Positions 10,983 through 23,652 are shown, counted from the first letter of the stretch. The stretch is 64,000 bases of DNA from Datura wrightii (GCA_035772735.1 JASDFA010000019.1:38153001-38217000), one strand, 5' to 3'. Made by a program: numbers and translations. The notes: a model not told the origin generated them from the letters alone.

Positions 10983-13308
10983 TGTTATATCCTAAAAGCC
11001 CAAAGATCAGACCCGGGAGTTGAAACGGAGAAAACAGGATTTTCTACACTGGGTCACAGAACGATTCGTCCTGTGACCCGTGGGGTAGACCACGAGTCGT
11101 GAAGTGACTCATGGTGAGGTGCATGGCTTAAGTTGGAACTTTTGAGTTTGGAGTCCCCACAAACATGACCACAAGTCGTGGTCGGCCCCACCACTCGTTA
11201 AGTCAGTCGTGGCCAAGGATGAGGTGAAGGAAGAGAACTTTTTGGCAGTGAAGACCACGAGTGGTGACCACGAGTCATCATCACCGGTAAGGACTTGTGG
11301 AGTTCCCCATGGTGAGCCCTAGGTGTAATGTTGGCAATGTATACAACGGAAGGTGACCACGAGTCATGAACACCAGAGATGAGTCATTAGGTCCCTCGTG
11401 GGGACCCTTTCAGAAAAAGTGGCAGTGCACATGATGATTGGAGACCACGAGTCGTGGTCCTTGGTAACGACTCCTCCAGTCACTCGTGGGGACTGGCTGT
11501 CAGTTATTTTCTGCGAATTCCATAAGATCTTATCCGTGATTCCTATGATCCTAAGACCTAAACTACATCATTTTTAAGCTACAAATAGTGAATTTTAAGA
11601 AGGGTAAGTTCATTCTAGGCTATTCTTATTCATGCATGCAAGAGTAAAGGTCTAGAGAGGTGATCAAGCTCAATTTTCTTCAAGTTTTCATCAATTCTTC
11701 CTTGGGCAATCAGAAAAGTTATAGAATCGGTTCTTCCCAGGTATGTAAGGCTATAAATGGGTGAATTCGTTCACACCCATGCCCAATCTCTCTCTAATTC
11801 ATGAAAATCCATATGTTGATCTTATGGGGTTTTAACCCAATGTATGAATTTTTCTAATTTTCTACATGGGTATGATCTAAGCATGTTTCTATTATCGAAT
11901 TATGATTCAAGGGCAAGTTTTACAATGTTTTCAATTATCAATCATGTTTTCAAGTTTTATAAATTATAATGCCCATCCATGAGAAGATCATGAAAGTTGA
12001 GATTTATGATATATGTTCAAGTATGATGAGGTATTTATGATGAAAAGCATATTTTCAAGTTACCCGTGTTTATGATCATGTTTTCAAGTGAATCAAGTAT
12101 TTCCAAGCATGTTAAGTATTGACAAGCCCATATTTTCAAGTATGATGTATGATTTCAAGTTAATTAGCTTACCACATGGTTTTGGAGTCAAGACTCCCAA
12201 TTATGTTCAACTTATGGTATGGTTTGAGCCAAGGCTCCTCATGTACGATTTTAGATTTTATATGTATATGATTATTCAGATTCGTCAATAGACGATGGTC
12301 AGCTTCATTGAAAAATGATCGAGAGTATATGCATATTTTTGGGAGTAGTGTCTAGCACCGAGTAGGCTAAAGGTCAGCCAACCCTATGCCTTAGAACTAC
12401 GTGCCAACGTAGTTATGATCAAATTATTTTGGGACCTCTGATGTGATCTTTCCCCTGCCCCAAGGGGCCTTCAGCTTGATATCGATATCATGGTAGCGTC
12501 CTTAGCCCTGGCAAGGCTTTAGACGACTCTGCCCACTTGAGTGTGATAGTCAGGACCACGTAAGCTCTATCGTGGTAATGTCAGTTATATGACGAGTCTC
12601 CCATTATTCCTCATGATTTCAGTTATGCATGTTATATATATGTTCTAAAGAAGGTTTGACCCAATGTACAGTTTTACTTATGATTATCAAACTACAGCTT
12701 TGGGTCTTTCGATTCAGTTATGCTATTCAGTTATGTTCAGATCATGATTTCAGAAAATAGCATGCAAGCCCTACTCTCAGACTCTTATCTTGATTATGTT
12801 TTATATTATGCATGTTTTAAATGATTCTACTTATTTAAGAAGTTTTACTTACCTTGCTTACTCGGTACATTTCACGTACGGACCGCATACTCTATGTTGT
12901 ATCATTTCATGATACAGGTTCTGATCTGCAGACTCAGCCCCGTCACTAGTCGGTTTGCGGATTTAGCACCCAGCTTCAATGGTGAGTCCTCATCTCCTGA
13001 GGACCATTTGTTATCAGTTATCTTGTATTTTCAGTTTTCAATCTTGTCGGGTTAGCTGGGGGTGTTGTCCCATTAATCCATCAGATATGTTAGAGGCTTT
13101 CAGACTGTATGTAGTAATCAGCTTGTCATGTATGAAGTGAATCCCAATTCTGATGTTATGTTATGATTAGACTTCCGCTATATTAATTATGTTAAGTTTT
13201 TTGCTTATTTGCTTGATTTAGATGTATGTTCATGCCATGGATCAATTTGGATTCTCTTGGGGATCCTTGTCCCATGTCTCGATCCGAGCCCATGTTCAGG
13301 TCGTGACA
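10983..13308 (+). repeat. Element C 3' LTR
   Basis: 2326 bp, TGTTATATCC to TCGTGACA. It keeps the palindrome cluster (11040-11500), including GACCACGAGTCGTGGTC at 11443-11459. Many scattered differences from the 5' LTR show that the insertion is not recent. Confidence 0.92.
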
Positions 13309-13313
13309 TGTAT

Positions 13314-13427
13314 GGCAGCCCTAGATTCGACAGGTGACACCTGATCGTCTTGAGGGCCTGCAGGAGCTAGTTGGGCTTGCTGGTTGGCATTGCCATCCCT
13401 TCTTCCATTTCCTCTTCTAGGAGGCAT
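13314..13427 (-). pseudogene. Element D gag, N-terminus
   Basis: The minus-strand ATG at 13427-13425 opens MPPRRGNGRRDGNANQQ, then an Ala/Pro/Gln-rich stretch ending ESRAAI at the C insertion point. If C and one copy of TGTAT are removed, the frame continues directly into the QMLSQAM segment at 3533, so this start belongs with 3533-2464. It is about 200 bases after the PBS, as in the sister element C. Confidence 0.85.
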
Positions 13428-13629
13428 CGTTGACTGAAAAGGATAGAGCACAAGTTAGGAGGAAATTTAAGAAACTAAAACTCTACTCACGATAAGAATC
13501 ATGAAGAAGGGGAATTTTTATAAAAATTCCTCATAGCCTCCCCCTCATAAGTGTGGCGCACTTTACCACCCATGAAAAGGACTCTACTTAACCCGTATTC
13601 TAGACATCATAGGACACTCTAAACCTGAA

Positions 13630-13641
13630 GCTCTGATACCA
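13630..13641 (-). other. Element D primer-binding site (initiator-Met tRNA type)
   Basis: Minus-strand TGGTATCAGAGC is a perfect match to the plant initiator-Met tRNA complement, four bases inside the LTR end at 13646. Confidence 0.9.
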
Positions 13642-14577
13642 AGTTTGTCACGATCTGAGTTTGCACCCTGGAAGCGACACGGTACCTAGGATCACAAGTT
13701 ACCCCAAGCAAACCTATGGCATAGAATAATTCTATAAAGGATAAACTACTGGAAAAATTATTAAGCGGAAGTTGATTAAAGAAATAACCACATACCAAAT
13801 AATAAAGAGCATCTGATAATACTCTATATGTAATTAGAAATACCACAAATAGTTTGACAAATAAGGGAATACTGTAAGAATTGATAAACTAAATTAGAGT
13901 CATGATCATATCTTGAAATCTAATAGGCTGGACTAGACTGAGAACTCTGACTGTACTGGACTATGGGAGAGACTCTAACTGACATATAACCACATGAGCA
14001 AGACGTGGAGTTTGATGTATACACCCCATTGAAAAGAGTCCATTGTACCTTGCTAGGGCATAGTGGTTGAACTGTGTGATTAATATTTTGGGCCTATTCG
14101 GGCTAATTACATATGGTGCCACGTAGTTCTAAAAAGTTGGGTGTGCTGAACCCCTGCCAGCTCGGTGCTAAGTATTACTCTCACTAAAAACCTAATTATA
14201 TCTAGTTGTACTGATAGCTCGAAATCGATATCCTTAGAATAAATCAGACTTGCCTATCTGGTAAGTGTTCTGAGAGTACAAGAACCTAAAAGAAATTGTG
14301 TTGTAAGACTTGTTAGAGCTTCTTTATTTGAAAGTGTCATGATATTCTAAAGAACAAAGAACATGCTGATAAACTGATACCACTAAATGTACTAAGTACT
14401 GTAAATATTATTGAGACTGAACATACTAAAAGCACTGACTTTCCATTCAACGCATCTGTGCTAAAATTCATAATTTCAAACGGAAACATCATGATAGTAC
14501 AATAATTCTATCTAAATTCTAAATCATACATGTGTCATTCAAAAATCATGGAAAAGGTTAGGGCTAGGAAAGCACAC

Positions 14578-16151
14578 TGTCACACCCTTTTTTTACCGAC
14601 AACCTCCGGTCCAAAGTGGTGGAGATGGATTAATTATTAGAAAGGGTTTTTCCAATTGAAGTGACGTATTGAGAAGGGATTAAATTCAGAGTCGCCACTT
14701 GGAATCGAGTTTTGGTGTTCCAAGTCACCTAATTGAATCCCTAATCAAAAGGAAGTGACTCTTAGTTTTGGACCGTCAAAACAAAAGACCGGGTAAGGAA
14801 TTCTGTTGACCAAGGGGAAGGTATCAGGCATCCCTCGAGTCCCATGGTTCTAGCACGGTCGCTTTATCAATCTATATTTAGATAAACTTAAATTTTGGAT
14901 ATATTATGATTTAAGGACTTAAGAATTTGTTGGTTCGCTTTCTTGATTCGTTTTAAAACTTTTGAAATTAATTTTTAATTATCAATATGTGGTGTACTGA
15001 TAGCAGCGCTTTCCAGCCTTATCACAATTTATTGATCAACATCCCATGCCTTTTGAGGCCATTATGAGTCGTCCCACCTTCCCTATCCTAAATGAGCATC
15101 TAACGTACTTAAAAAATTTTCTACCCCATTAATTTGGCTTTAAAAGGTAAATGATTTTTATTAAAACGACTTGTCAGTAGTAGTGCTTTCTGATTTTTAT
15201 TAGAACTCTTTAATATATCGGTGTTTTAGCACAATCGATACATTTCGATGAATAGAGATATCAACGGAACCAACGAAATAGGACTCAAACCTCTCAAATT
15301 TTGAGTAAAAGTAAGAAAAAAATCTCCAACTGTACGGACCCTTTTGTCTTTAGCACAGATTTCACGATTTACCCTCTAGAAACCCAAGAATAGTAGCCCG
15401 TAAAAATTTAACTAATATTCGTCAAAAAATCTAACAAAAATGTTATACCAAGATTCGTTCAAAAGTCTAAAAACCATAAACCCTATATTTGTTGCCCCAT
15501 TTATAGACGAATTTAGGGGTGAATCAAAGGCCTAGATAAAGGAAAATACTCCAATCCTGCAGCTCTCATTCACCCTTATCCATCCAAAGAGGGAAACATG
15601 TATGATTTTCGTGAGAGGGCGAGAAACTGTACGAAATGGTGAGGTGGAGGAGGGAAGATGCGTCAATCATGGAATCAAACGCGTGAATCGCAGAGGGAAC
15701 GCCAGCTTGCCCTCTGGCCTGTGCGTGATAGAGAAGGGAAAGAAGGAGAATAAGGCGCTATTCTGTTCTTTAGGAAATTAGGGCAGAGATGAAAAGTAAG
15801 AATGGTAAGTTTAAGTGTAAAATAAAAGAAATGGGTTAGGGTTATTAGGCTGCTCTGACCGAAAATGGGCTGAATAGATTAGGCCTTAGTTTGCTGAAAA
15901 GGAAAGCCTCAGAACAAATATTTTTTTTGGAAATATTAGTATGTAGGGTATCTATACAAGTATACTGTGCAAATGCTAATTTTTATTTTTTTAAAAAATC
16001 AAATAAGTGGAGTTAAAAGAAATTGTTTTAAAATGTTTACTAATAAAACCTACCAAATATGAAATAAAAGTAAAATTATAATAGTAACTTAAAAAAACAT
16101 ATTGCTCTAAACGATATAAATTCGGGGAGGGTAAAAAATCACGTGTCTACA
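14578..16151. repeat. Solo LTR of family E
   Basis: 1574 bp bounded by TGTCACACCC and GTGTCTACA with perfect CACAC duplications (14573-14577 and 16152-16156), inserted in element D's LTR. It contains no coding sequence, PBS or PPT. It includes a block near 14790-14870 with 'aggcatccctcgagtccca' that I associate with large plant Ty3 LTRs from memory; the lineage is not proven. Confidence 0.85.
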
Positions 16152-16455
16152 CACACTATGTAAATGAACCCAAGACATGAATTTCAACTAATAATAGACA
16201 TGAAAATTTCAAGCATCATCAAGATTAAGGAACTCTTAAACTGACTAAAATCCCTAGTTTCTAATCTATTACAGGGCTGAAAATAATAAAGTTCCTCTAA
16301 AACTAATTTGGGACACAAGGGGAAAAGGGAACCCTTGTTGAAGTCCCACATAATGAAGGAGATTTCCCCTGAGAAAAAGCTCGAATTTTTGAGGTTCTTG
16401 GAAGAACCCTAGTTTATGCTAGGGAGAATTTTTGTACTTCTACGTTCTGGTCTTG

Positions 16456-18800
16456 TGTCACGACCCGAGTCTGCACCCAAAATGTGACACAGTACTTAGA
16501 GTCATAAGTGACCCCAACCAAACCTTGGTAGCGCGTATTCTACTAAATCTAACTTGCTTAAAAGCTAACAACACAAGAGCGGAAGCAGATAAATAATCAA
16601 CTGTATAAATGGTCTAAAGAAACTCTAAAAATCTAGTTGAAACATTTACTGATATCTGAAACAAACTAAACTATATACACTGTCGGAAAGCCAACTAAAG
16701 AACTGATGAGTTGCTGGGACAAACCCACAACTAAATTTAATATTTGATCTGAAATAACAAACTAGAACAAAACTAGAAGGGAACTCTGACCCTTAACAAA
16801 TGAGGACTCACCACTGAACTCTGTTGATTATCATCGAAAAAGGTCTACTAACAATGCTGAGACTGAGAACCTGCACCCATATCATAAGATAATACAGCAT
16901 AGAGAGTATGTGTCAGTACTTTGAATGTCTAAGTAAGTGAGATATAAATTAAACATAAAGTGCTGAAAATCTATAAACTATACTGATAGAATATGCCATG
17001 ACACATCTGGAAACATAAATACTGAGAGCATCTGTATAGTTGATAATACTGTAAGTACTGATAATTCTCTGAAGATTATAAGCAGATCCTAAATGCCGAT
17101 AGGCTGAACTAAACTGAAAACTAGGACTATACTAGACTAAGTTGCACTATGTTGTGGGAGAGACTTTAAATGACATGTAATCACGTGAGATAAATGTGGA
17201 GTCCGATGTATACCCCCATCGGAGAAGGCCCACTATACCTTGTCAGTGTATAGTAGCTAAGCTGGGTGATCACTACCTGATGCCCATTCGAGCTAATAAC
17301 CTATAATGGAAACATAGTTCTAGAAACTTGGATGCGCTAAACCTTAACTCTGCTCGGTGCTAAGTCCTATTCCCACTGTAAATATGTCTAACTAGGCTGA
17401 TAGCTCAAAACTGATGTTCTAGGACTTAAGTCAGAACTACTTTTCTGGAAACATCCTGAGAGGATGAAGGACCTAATAACTGAAAACACTGGTGTTCTAA
17501 GACTTTTCAGAGATGCTTTATCTGAAAGCATCATAACAGTCTAAAGAACGACTAACAAGTTGGCAACTAGTACTACTGAGTTTCTCAAAGATTGAATATA
17601 GTCAAACTTATCAGTTGACATTTATGTAGAATACGAAGTATAAAGAGTTTTGATTGGGACTCAAAGACTGAATATACAAAAAAGATAACTTCCATTCGTG
17701 TAACTACACTAACATTCATGAATTTATAGAAATTAACCTGACAAAGAAATATTCACATATGGAATCTAAATCACTCAAGTCTCATTCAAAATCACGTTTA
17801 AAGATTAGGGTTAAAATACATACCGCATGAAATGAGATGCCAAGCATGAATTGAAAATGGTAATAACCTTGGAAAATTATTTAGGAGTTATAACAAAGAG
17901 GAAAGTCATAATCTGTCTGAAGAACAACCCTAGTTTTGACTTTCTATAGGGATAAAATTAACAAGATTTTTGTAAGAATTTTGGGACGCGAGGGTGAAAG
18001 AAATTCCCTTGTTGGAATCCCACATACCTATAGTAGAATCCTTTAGAAAATCCTTGAGAAAGCTGAGAAGGAAATGAAATCCTTGTTCTTGCTCTGCACT
18101 TCAGGACTAAGTTCCTTCGTACTGACTTTGAGGGGAAGGTGAAACAAATAAGATGAAATATTCAATAAACTCTCTAAATCCCCTTCAAAATGCACCCCAA
18201 ATAACGTAGTTTAGGCATTAAAATAATAAAAAGTTACAAAAATACCCCTAAGAAAATGTTTGGAAAACTGTCCGTCAGGATCCAACCGGTCACACAATGA
18301 GTCATTGGAGGTGACCACGACTTGTTGGGACCAGTCATTGCTCCTAGGCTTTCAAACTTCTAGTTCTAGGCTTGACCAACGAACTAGAACAATGAATCGT
18401 TAGATGAGACAAAGAGTCATTGGTTCCACCTGTGGTCATTGGGAGAATTTTTTGAAAATTTTCGAACTCCACCTAACAACTCACAAGACAAGTCGTAACT
18501 CCTTCTAGTGACTCGTTAGCTCAACTCATTGTCACCACTGGACAGTTTCCATTTTTTCACCTCTCCCAGACAATGACTCACTTGATGAGTCGTGAAGTGG
18601 AACCATGACTCATCCCCCAACTCGTTATATCCCCAGGAGATCCCACTTTTACCAATTGATGCACACACAATGGTCACTTAACGACTCGTCGATTCACACA
18701 ACGAGTAACTTCACGACTCGTTCTGTGGCCTGGTGTAGCTTTTCCTAATTTCTTCATTTCAGTTCTTAGGTCTGGTCTTGGAGACTTCTAGAGTGTTACA
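16456..18800 (-). repeat. Solo LTR D2, same family as the host LTR
   Basis: 2345 bp, TGTCACGACC to GAGTGTTACA, flanked by TCTTG (16451-16455) and TATTG (18801-18805), one mismatch apart. It aligns with the surrounding element D LTR along its length (shared 'gagtctgcaccc', 'gtggagtccgatgtata' and palindrome regions). It is therefore a family member inserted into a family member's LTR and later reduced to one LTR. Confidence 0.85.
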
Positions 18801-19661
18801 TATTGAGAGCTAAGTGAGAAAAATAAAGGAGAAGGATCGGCCAACTCCCCTAAATCCCCAAGAATATACCCCCAAATAATGTAGTTTAGGAACTAAAATA
18901 GCAGTAAATTACAAAAATACCACTGAAGAAAAGTCTAAAAAATTGCTTGTCAGGATCCAACAGGTCACACAACGAGTCATTGGTTATGAACACAAATCAT
19001 TGGGACCACTTGTTGGTCCTGGGTGTAAAAGTTTTACTTTTCTAGAATTCACTCAACGGACAATGTGATGATTCATTGGTTGGTAGAATGGGTCGTTGTC
19101 ACTACTCATTGTCACTAGAGGTCATTTTGATTAGTTTTTGGATCTCCCTCAACGGACTTATAGAACGACTGGTCATCTAAAACAACGGGTCATTATTTCT
19201 AACTGTTATCGCTGGTAGGATTTCTACCCTTTTTTGATTTCCCCTAACGGCTCCCTACGATGAGTTATTATATCAAACAAAGACTCATCGTCTGGCTTGT
19301 TGTTTGGAAGACGGATTTGATAGGTTTCTGGGTATTGCCAGAACGGCTTAAACGATAACCCGTTACGTCTAACAATAGGTCATTGTATCACTCATTAGTT
19401 TGAGGAATGAAAAATGCAGGGCTAACAATGACTCAGACAATGGGTCATCATTACTAACAGTGACTCGTTAGTTAAGTTGTTCTGAGACAAAATTTCTGGT
19501 TCTCTTCTGGTTTTTCATTCTAAGACTGGGTTTGGTCTAAGAAACTTTTGGGGTGTTACATTAAGCTATCCTTTTACTGGTTTATCCTTAAAAGGATCTC
19601 TAAATTATCAGTCTTAATATAGAAAAGTTTTATCCCTCTGTACCTTAAGCTAGCCCTTTTG

Positions 19662-21150
19662 TCCTTTTGCCTTAGATAGTGTAAAGTCTTTGGCTCGGAC
19701 GATGTGATGCCTTTGCCTTAGATAGTATATAGTCTTTGGCTCAAATGATGTGATGTCTTTGGCTTAGATGATGTAAAGTCTTTGTCTTAGATGATGTAAA
19801 TTCTTTGTCGTGGACTATGCAAAATCTTTTCCTTAGATGGTGTAAAGTCCTTGGATTGAATAATGTGTTTCCTTTGGTTCAGACAATGTAAATTCTTCAT
19901 CTAGGGCAATCTGACGTCTTTGTCTTAGTTGATGTAAAGCCTACCTTAGACAATGTCAAGTCTTTAGCTTAGAAGGTGTAAAGTATTTTCCACAAACCAT
20001 GTAAAGTCTTTACCTTAGACGGTATAAAATCTTTGGCTTAGACGACGCAACGTCTTTGGCTCAGATGATGTAAAGTCTTCACCTAGGGAAATATGACTTC
20101 TTTGGCTCATATGATGTAAAGTATTTGCCTTAAACAATGTAAATTCTTTGTCTCAGCTGGTGTAAAGACCTTACCGCACACCATGTAAAATTTTTTGCTC
20201 GGATGATGCAATGCCTTTGGCCATATAGAGTAAAGTCTTTACCTAGGGCAATATGATATCTTTGGCTTTGATTTTGTAAAGTATTTAGCTCAAAAAATAT
20301 AAAGTCTTTGGCTCAGATGATGTAAAGTCTTTGCTGCAGATCATGTAAAGTCTTTGCCATATATGGTATAATGTATTTGTATCAGGCAATATGATGCCTT
20401 TAGCATAGACAGTCTAAGGTCTTCGCCTCGAATAACGTAAAGTCTTTGGTTTAGACAATGAAAAGTCTTTGTTATGGATCATGTAAAGACTTTGCCTTAG
20501 ATGGTGTAAAGTATTTGGCTCGGATAATATGACGTCTTTTGCTCAAACAATGTAAGGTCTTTGCCTCGAGCAATATAAAGTCTTTGTCTTAGATGGTGTA
20601 AAGTCTTTGTTACGGATCATGTAATGACATTGCCCTAGATGGTTGCCCTAGATAGTGTAAAGTCTTTGGCTTGGATAATATGATGCCTTTTGCTCAGACA
20701 ATGTAAGGTCTATGCCTCGAGCAATGTAAAGTCTTTGGCTCAGAGAGTGCAAAGTCTTTGTCATGGACCATGTGAAGTCTTTGCCTTAGACGATGTAAAG
20801 TCTTTAGATCAGACAATATGATGCCTTTGTCTCAGACAGTGTAAAGTATTCACCTCAAGCAATGTAAAGTCTTTGGCTCAGATGGTGTAAAATTTTTACG
20901 GCAGACCATGTAAAGTCTCTTCCTTAGACAGTGTAAAATCTTTGACTCATACAATGTGACGCCTTCAGCTCAGATGGTGTAAAGTCTTCACCTCAAGCAA
21001 TATACAGTCATTGGCTTAGACAGTGTAAGGTCTTTGGCATAGATCATGTTATATCTCTGTCTTAGATGGTGTAAAGTTTTTGTCTCAGATGATGTGACAC
21101 TTTTGATTAGGCGGCATAAAGCCCTTGTCTTAAATAAAGCAATATATTTG
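19662..21150. repeat. Minisatellite, 23-bp unit with six-unit higher-order period
   Basis: About 1.5 kb of head-to-tail ~23-bp units. A typical unit is GCCTTAGATGGTG followed by TAAAGTCTTT, with about 60 or more copies. Six variants recur in fixed order in the middle part (about 20480-20960), recognised by their starts: GCCTTAG, GGCTCGGATAATATGATG, GCTCAGACAATG, GCCTCGAGCAATG, GGCTCAGATGG and GTCATGGACCATG. This gives a period near 138 bp. Units toward both ends are more diverged. 23 is not a multiple of three and no long frame crosses the array. 19561-19661 between element D and the array shows nothing I recognise. Confidence 0.88.
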
Positions 21151-21848
21151 CCTCATAGAAATGTCTTTCCAAAATGAGTAACATCTCCAATAAAATAATG
21201 CTCGGCGTCACTTTTAGATCAATGTATCCTTAAGAGCAGTATCTTTTCTCTAAAAAAGAGAGAGAAAAGGACAACACAAGAAATCACAAGTAGAAAAAGG
21301 ATTGTTACCTATTTAAATATTTAAAATTTGGAAGTCGAGTTCAAAACTTAGTGTAGACCAACTCGGCTAGAACTGGGACAAGATTTATGGTGAGAATGAA
21401 GCTCTTGAAGTTTAGTTTCTAGCAATAGTTTTACACGTACTTTTTATTTTATCTTTTTATAGTCATGTTTATCCCATTCTGGTTCCTCCGAAAATGATTT
21501 TCAATTTCCACATTCCAACATCAAGATATAAATTATTTGGTAAAACTGTGCAAATCTGAAACTTTAAAGATGATAGAATTTTAAGATAACTTGAAAATTT
21601 TATATTGAACAATTTTGAAGAATTTTAATTTTAAAATTCGGCTTTGTTGTAGATATTGAAGTCTGGTTTCTAGAAAATCAAATGGGTTATCATTTCAATA
21701 ATTTTTATTATAAGATATGATTTTTCTACCGCAGACATGCTAAGCTATGAAAAAGTGAAGCTTTCGGCATGATAGAATTTTAACTTAACTTCAAAAATTT
21801 ATATAGACAATATTGAAGGAGTTTAATTGTGAAATTCGAATATATTAT
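21151..21848. repeat. AT-rich flank with ~200-bp tandem repeat
   Basis: 21151-21480 shows no feature I recognise. From about 21500 an AT-rich unit of roughly 200 bp repeats, marked by TTGTAGAT, 'cttcaaaaatttatata' and TTTCTACC landmarks. Further copies follow at 42182-42500 on the far side of element B, showing that the region was continuous before B inserted. The last five bases (ATTAT) are B's left target duplication. Confidence 0.7.
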
Positions 21849-23636
21849 TGTAATGATCCATATGTCGTTATAAGGAAGTAAGTCCAGAGCACGTTATTTT
21901 TGCCTAGGTCCATGATGGAACATGTTGGGGGAGTGGTATTTAGACTTGGGCTGGAGAATAGAAAAGGTGCAACAAAAATATTGAGCTAATGATTAACGGG
22001 GACCGCTGCTGTGAGACCATCATAACGGTTAGAGGTCCACCATAACAGAAAGGGAGGAATAGACATTGAGTCCGCTATAACGGGGTCCTGACCGACATAG
22101 TGTGTATGCTATAGTGGAAATACGACCACTGCAGCAGACGACATGAGATAGTAAGACAGTTTTAAGTTGGGATTTTAGGGTTTTACACCTATAACACCAA
22201 GGCATGACTTTTGAGAAAGGTGAAGGCGATTTTCAGAGGTTGAAGTGATTGTTCATCCCAAGGTAAGAATTTTAGCTAGTTTTCTTCCCTTTCAATTCCC
22301 TGACACCCTAGAATTAATGGGTGGTCTTAGATGGTGTTCTTAAAGAGGAAACCCTAGGTTATGGAAACCAGGGAGACTTAAAGGAAAAAGGACTGAATGT
22401 TGATTCCTAGGCTAAAAAGTGGGTAATTAGCACTTTCTAGGAGGAACATGACTATAGAACTCCTATCTCACCATAGTTTAAAACCCAGAAATTGATAAAG
22501 GTGGAACCTTTTTACATTCGAACTGAATAAGAAGGATTTTTGGAGCAGAAACTTCATGAAAGAGAGTAGAATAACCTATGCGGGGGCGAAATGTGATAAA
22601 TTAACCCTTGGAATATCAAATTTAACCATGATATCGGGTAGAGTGGGGTAGAACCGAAGTTCTAGGCCTGAAAAGAGTATAGATTATTGAATGTAATTTT
22701 GACTTTGTTTGTGTTAGATTTTGAACGTTCGGAGGCGATAAGATAAGGCAAAGCTCTTGTGGAGTAGTTGTTTTCTCTTACCTGCAATTGAGGTAGGTTA
22801 TGGTTTTATAAAGAGTTGGACTTTATATAATGATGTCTACGTTTGTGGAATGACAATGTGCTTAGTTGGTCTTCAGACACTAACTTTTGTTAATAATATG
22901 ACGTGTTAATTTTGTTGGTGAAGTGAACTTGAGATGATGGTTGTTAATAATGCTGTGTAAAATTGAGTGCATTGAGATGTTCTATATGTTCTTTCGAATT
23001 GCCATGTAAGGGGTTGAATATTGGTAAGTATAACCAAGTTGATGAAGATAATATAATGCCTCTAAAAAGGCATACAATTCAACCTAGTGACAACATCTAT
23101 AATATAAGAATGAAAGTGGATAATATGCTTTATCCCGAGATGAGTGGCTCATGCCTAAGGGGAGCATCCAGTCGAGCGATTATGATTAAGTGGCTCATGT
23201 TCGAGGGGAGCATCCGAATGAGTAGATGTGTGGGAGCACGTACCATGTCTGTACAGTACATGGATTTCTAGAGTCCCTTGTAGGTGATAACTGGAAGGAC
23301 TGAAATAAAACCATCTGACATGTGTGTACACTAATAAGTGTGAGTGGGCGTGCAGTGATGTGATGGAGGCGTGTGCCCAACACATTACCGAAACTATGTC
23401 AGTTGATGAATTAATTATTGGGGATTCATATGTATATCCAATGTGCTATGTTGATGAATTTATTATTGAGGATTTATGTGTATATCCAATGTGCTAAGTT
23501 GATGAATTGATTGTTGAGGACTCATGTGTATATCCAATGTGATATGTTGATGATTGATCATTGAGTTTGGGACGCATTGGTTCATCCACCAAGGGGATTA
23601 GTATGGATGCCAATTACAGCCACTTGGATCGTGACA
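21849..23636 (+). repeat. Element B 5' LTR
   Basis: 1788 bp, TGTAATGATC to ATCGTGACA. Compared with the 3' LTR it lacks about 640 bp near 23570 but keeps about 170 bp near 22280-22440 that the 3' LTR has lost. It carries Gly-Cys-type palindromes (CCGCTG / CAGCAG words) at 21995-22145. Confidence 0.88.
23402..23545. repeat. 48-bp tandem repeat in LTR B
   Basis: Three copies of a 48-bp unit starting GTTGATGAATT and containing GTATATCCAATGTG, plus a partial fourth. The 3' LTR has the same array at about 31453-31596, so it predates the insertion. Confidence 0.85.
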
Positions 23637-23640
23637 AAGA

Positions 23641-23652
23641 TGGTATCAGAGC
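23641..23652 (+). other. Element B primer-binding site (initiator-Met tRNA type)
   Basis: TGGTATCAGAGC, a perfect match to the initiator-Met tRNA complement, four bases after the LTR end. Confidence 0.92.

Larger units (their letters stand above)
3539..13308 (+). mobile_element. Element C: complete but decayed Tekay/Del-like Ty3 element
   Basis: This 9770-bp element has two LTRs (3539-5892 and 10983-13308), a PBS, gag, protease, RT-RNase H, integrase with a chromodomain-like tail, and a PPT. Perfect 5-bp target duplications TGTAT lie at 3534-3538 and 13309-13313. It is inserted in element D's gag in the opposite orientation. Every coding domain is recognisable and in standard order, but stops and frameshifts are frequent. 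It would need proteins from another element to move. Confidence 0.92.
2464..19560 (-). mobile_element. Element D: Tekay/Del-like Ty3 element, interrupted four times
   Basis: On the minus strand it runs 5' LTR (19560-13646), PBS, gag start (13427), then gag again at 3533-2464. It is broken by solo LTRs E and D2 in its LTR, complete element C in gag, and the Athila element at 2463. Protease, RT, integrase and the 3' LTR lie left of the window. 19561-19565 (TTAAG) is its expected target duplication. Its Gag and LTR layout are closest to element C, so D and C are sister families. Confidence 0.8.
13646..19560 (-). repeat. Element D 5' LTR, split by two solo LTRs
   Basis: The LTR pieces are 13646-14577, 16152-16455 and 18801-19560. 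The ends read TGTCACGATC and GGTGTTACA on the plus strand. Removing E and D2 with one duplication copy each leaves about 2.0 kb that aligns with D2 itself. The outer part (18960-19500) carries many copies of an ACGAGTC / GACTCGT-type word, like the palindromes of element C. Confidence 0.85.

Noticed and set aside
19662..21150. CRISPR-like array
   Set aside because: Units abut without unique spacers and the surrounding DNA is plant retrotransposon sequence.
22963..23271. 102-codon frame, similar one at 31008-31244
   Set aside because: Both lie at the same place in the two B LTRs; stop positions differ and no domain is visible.
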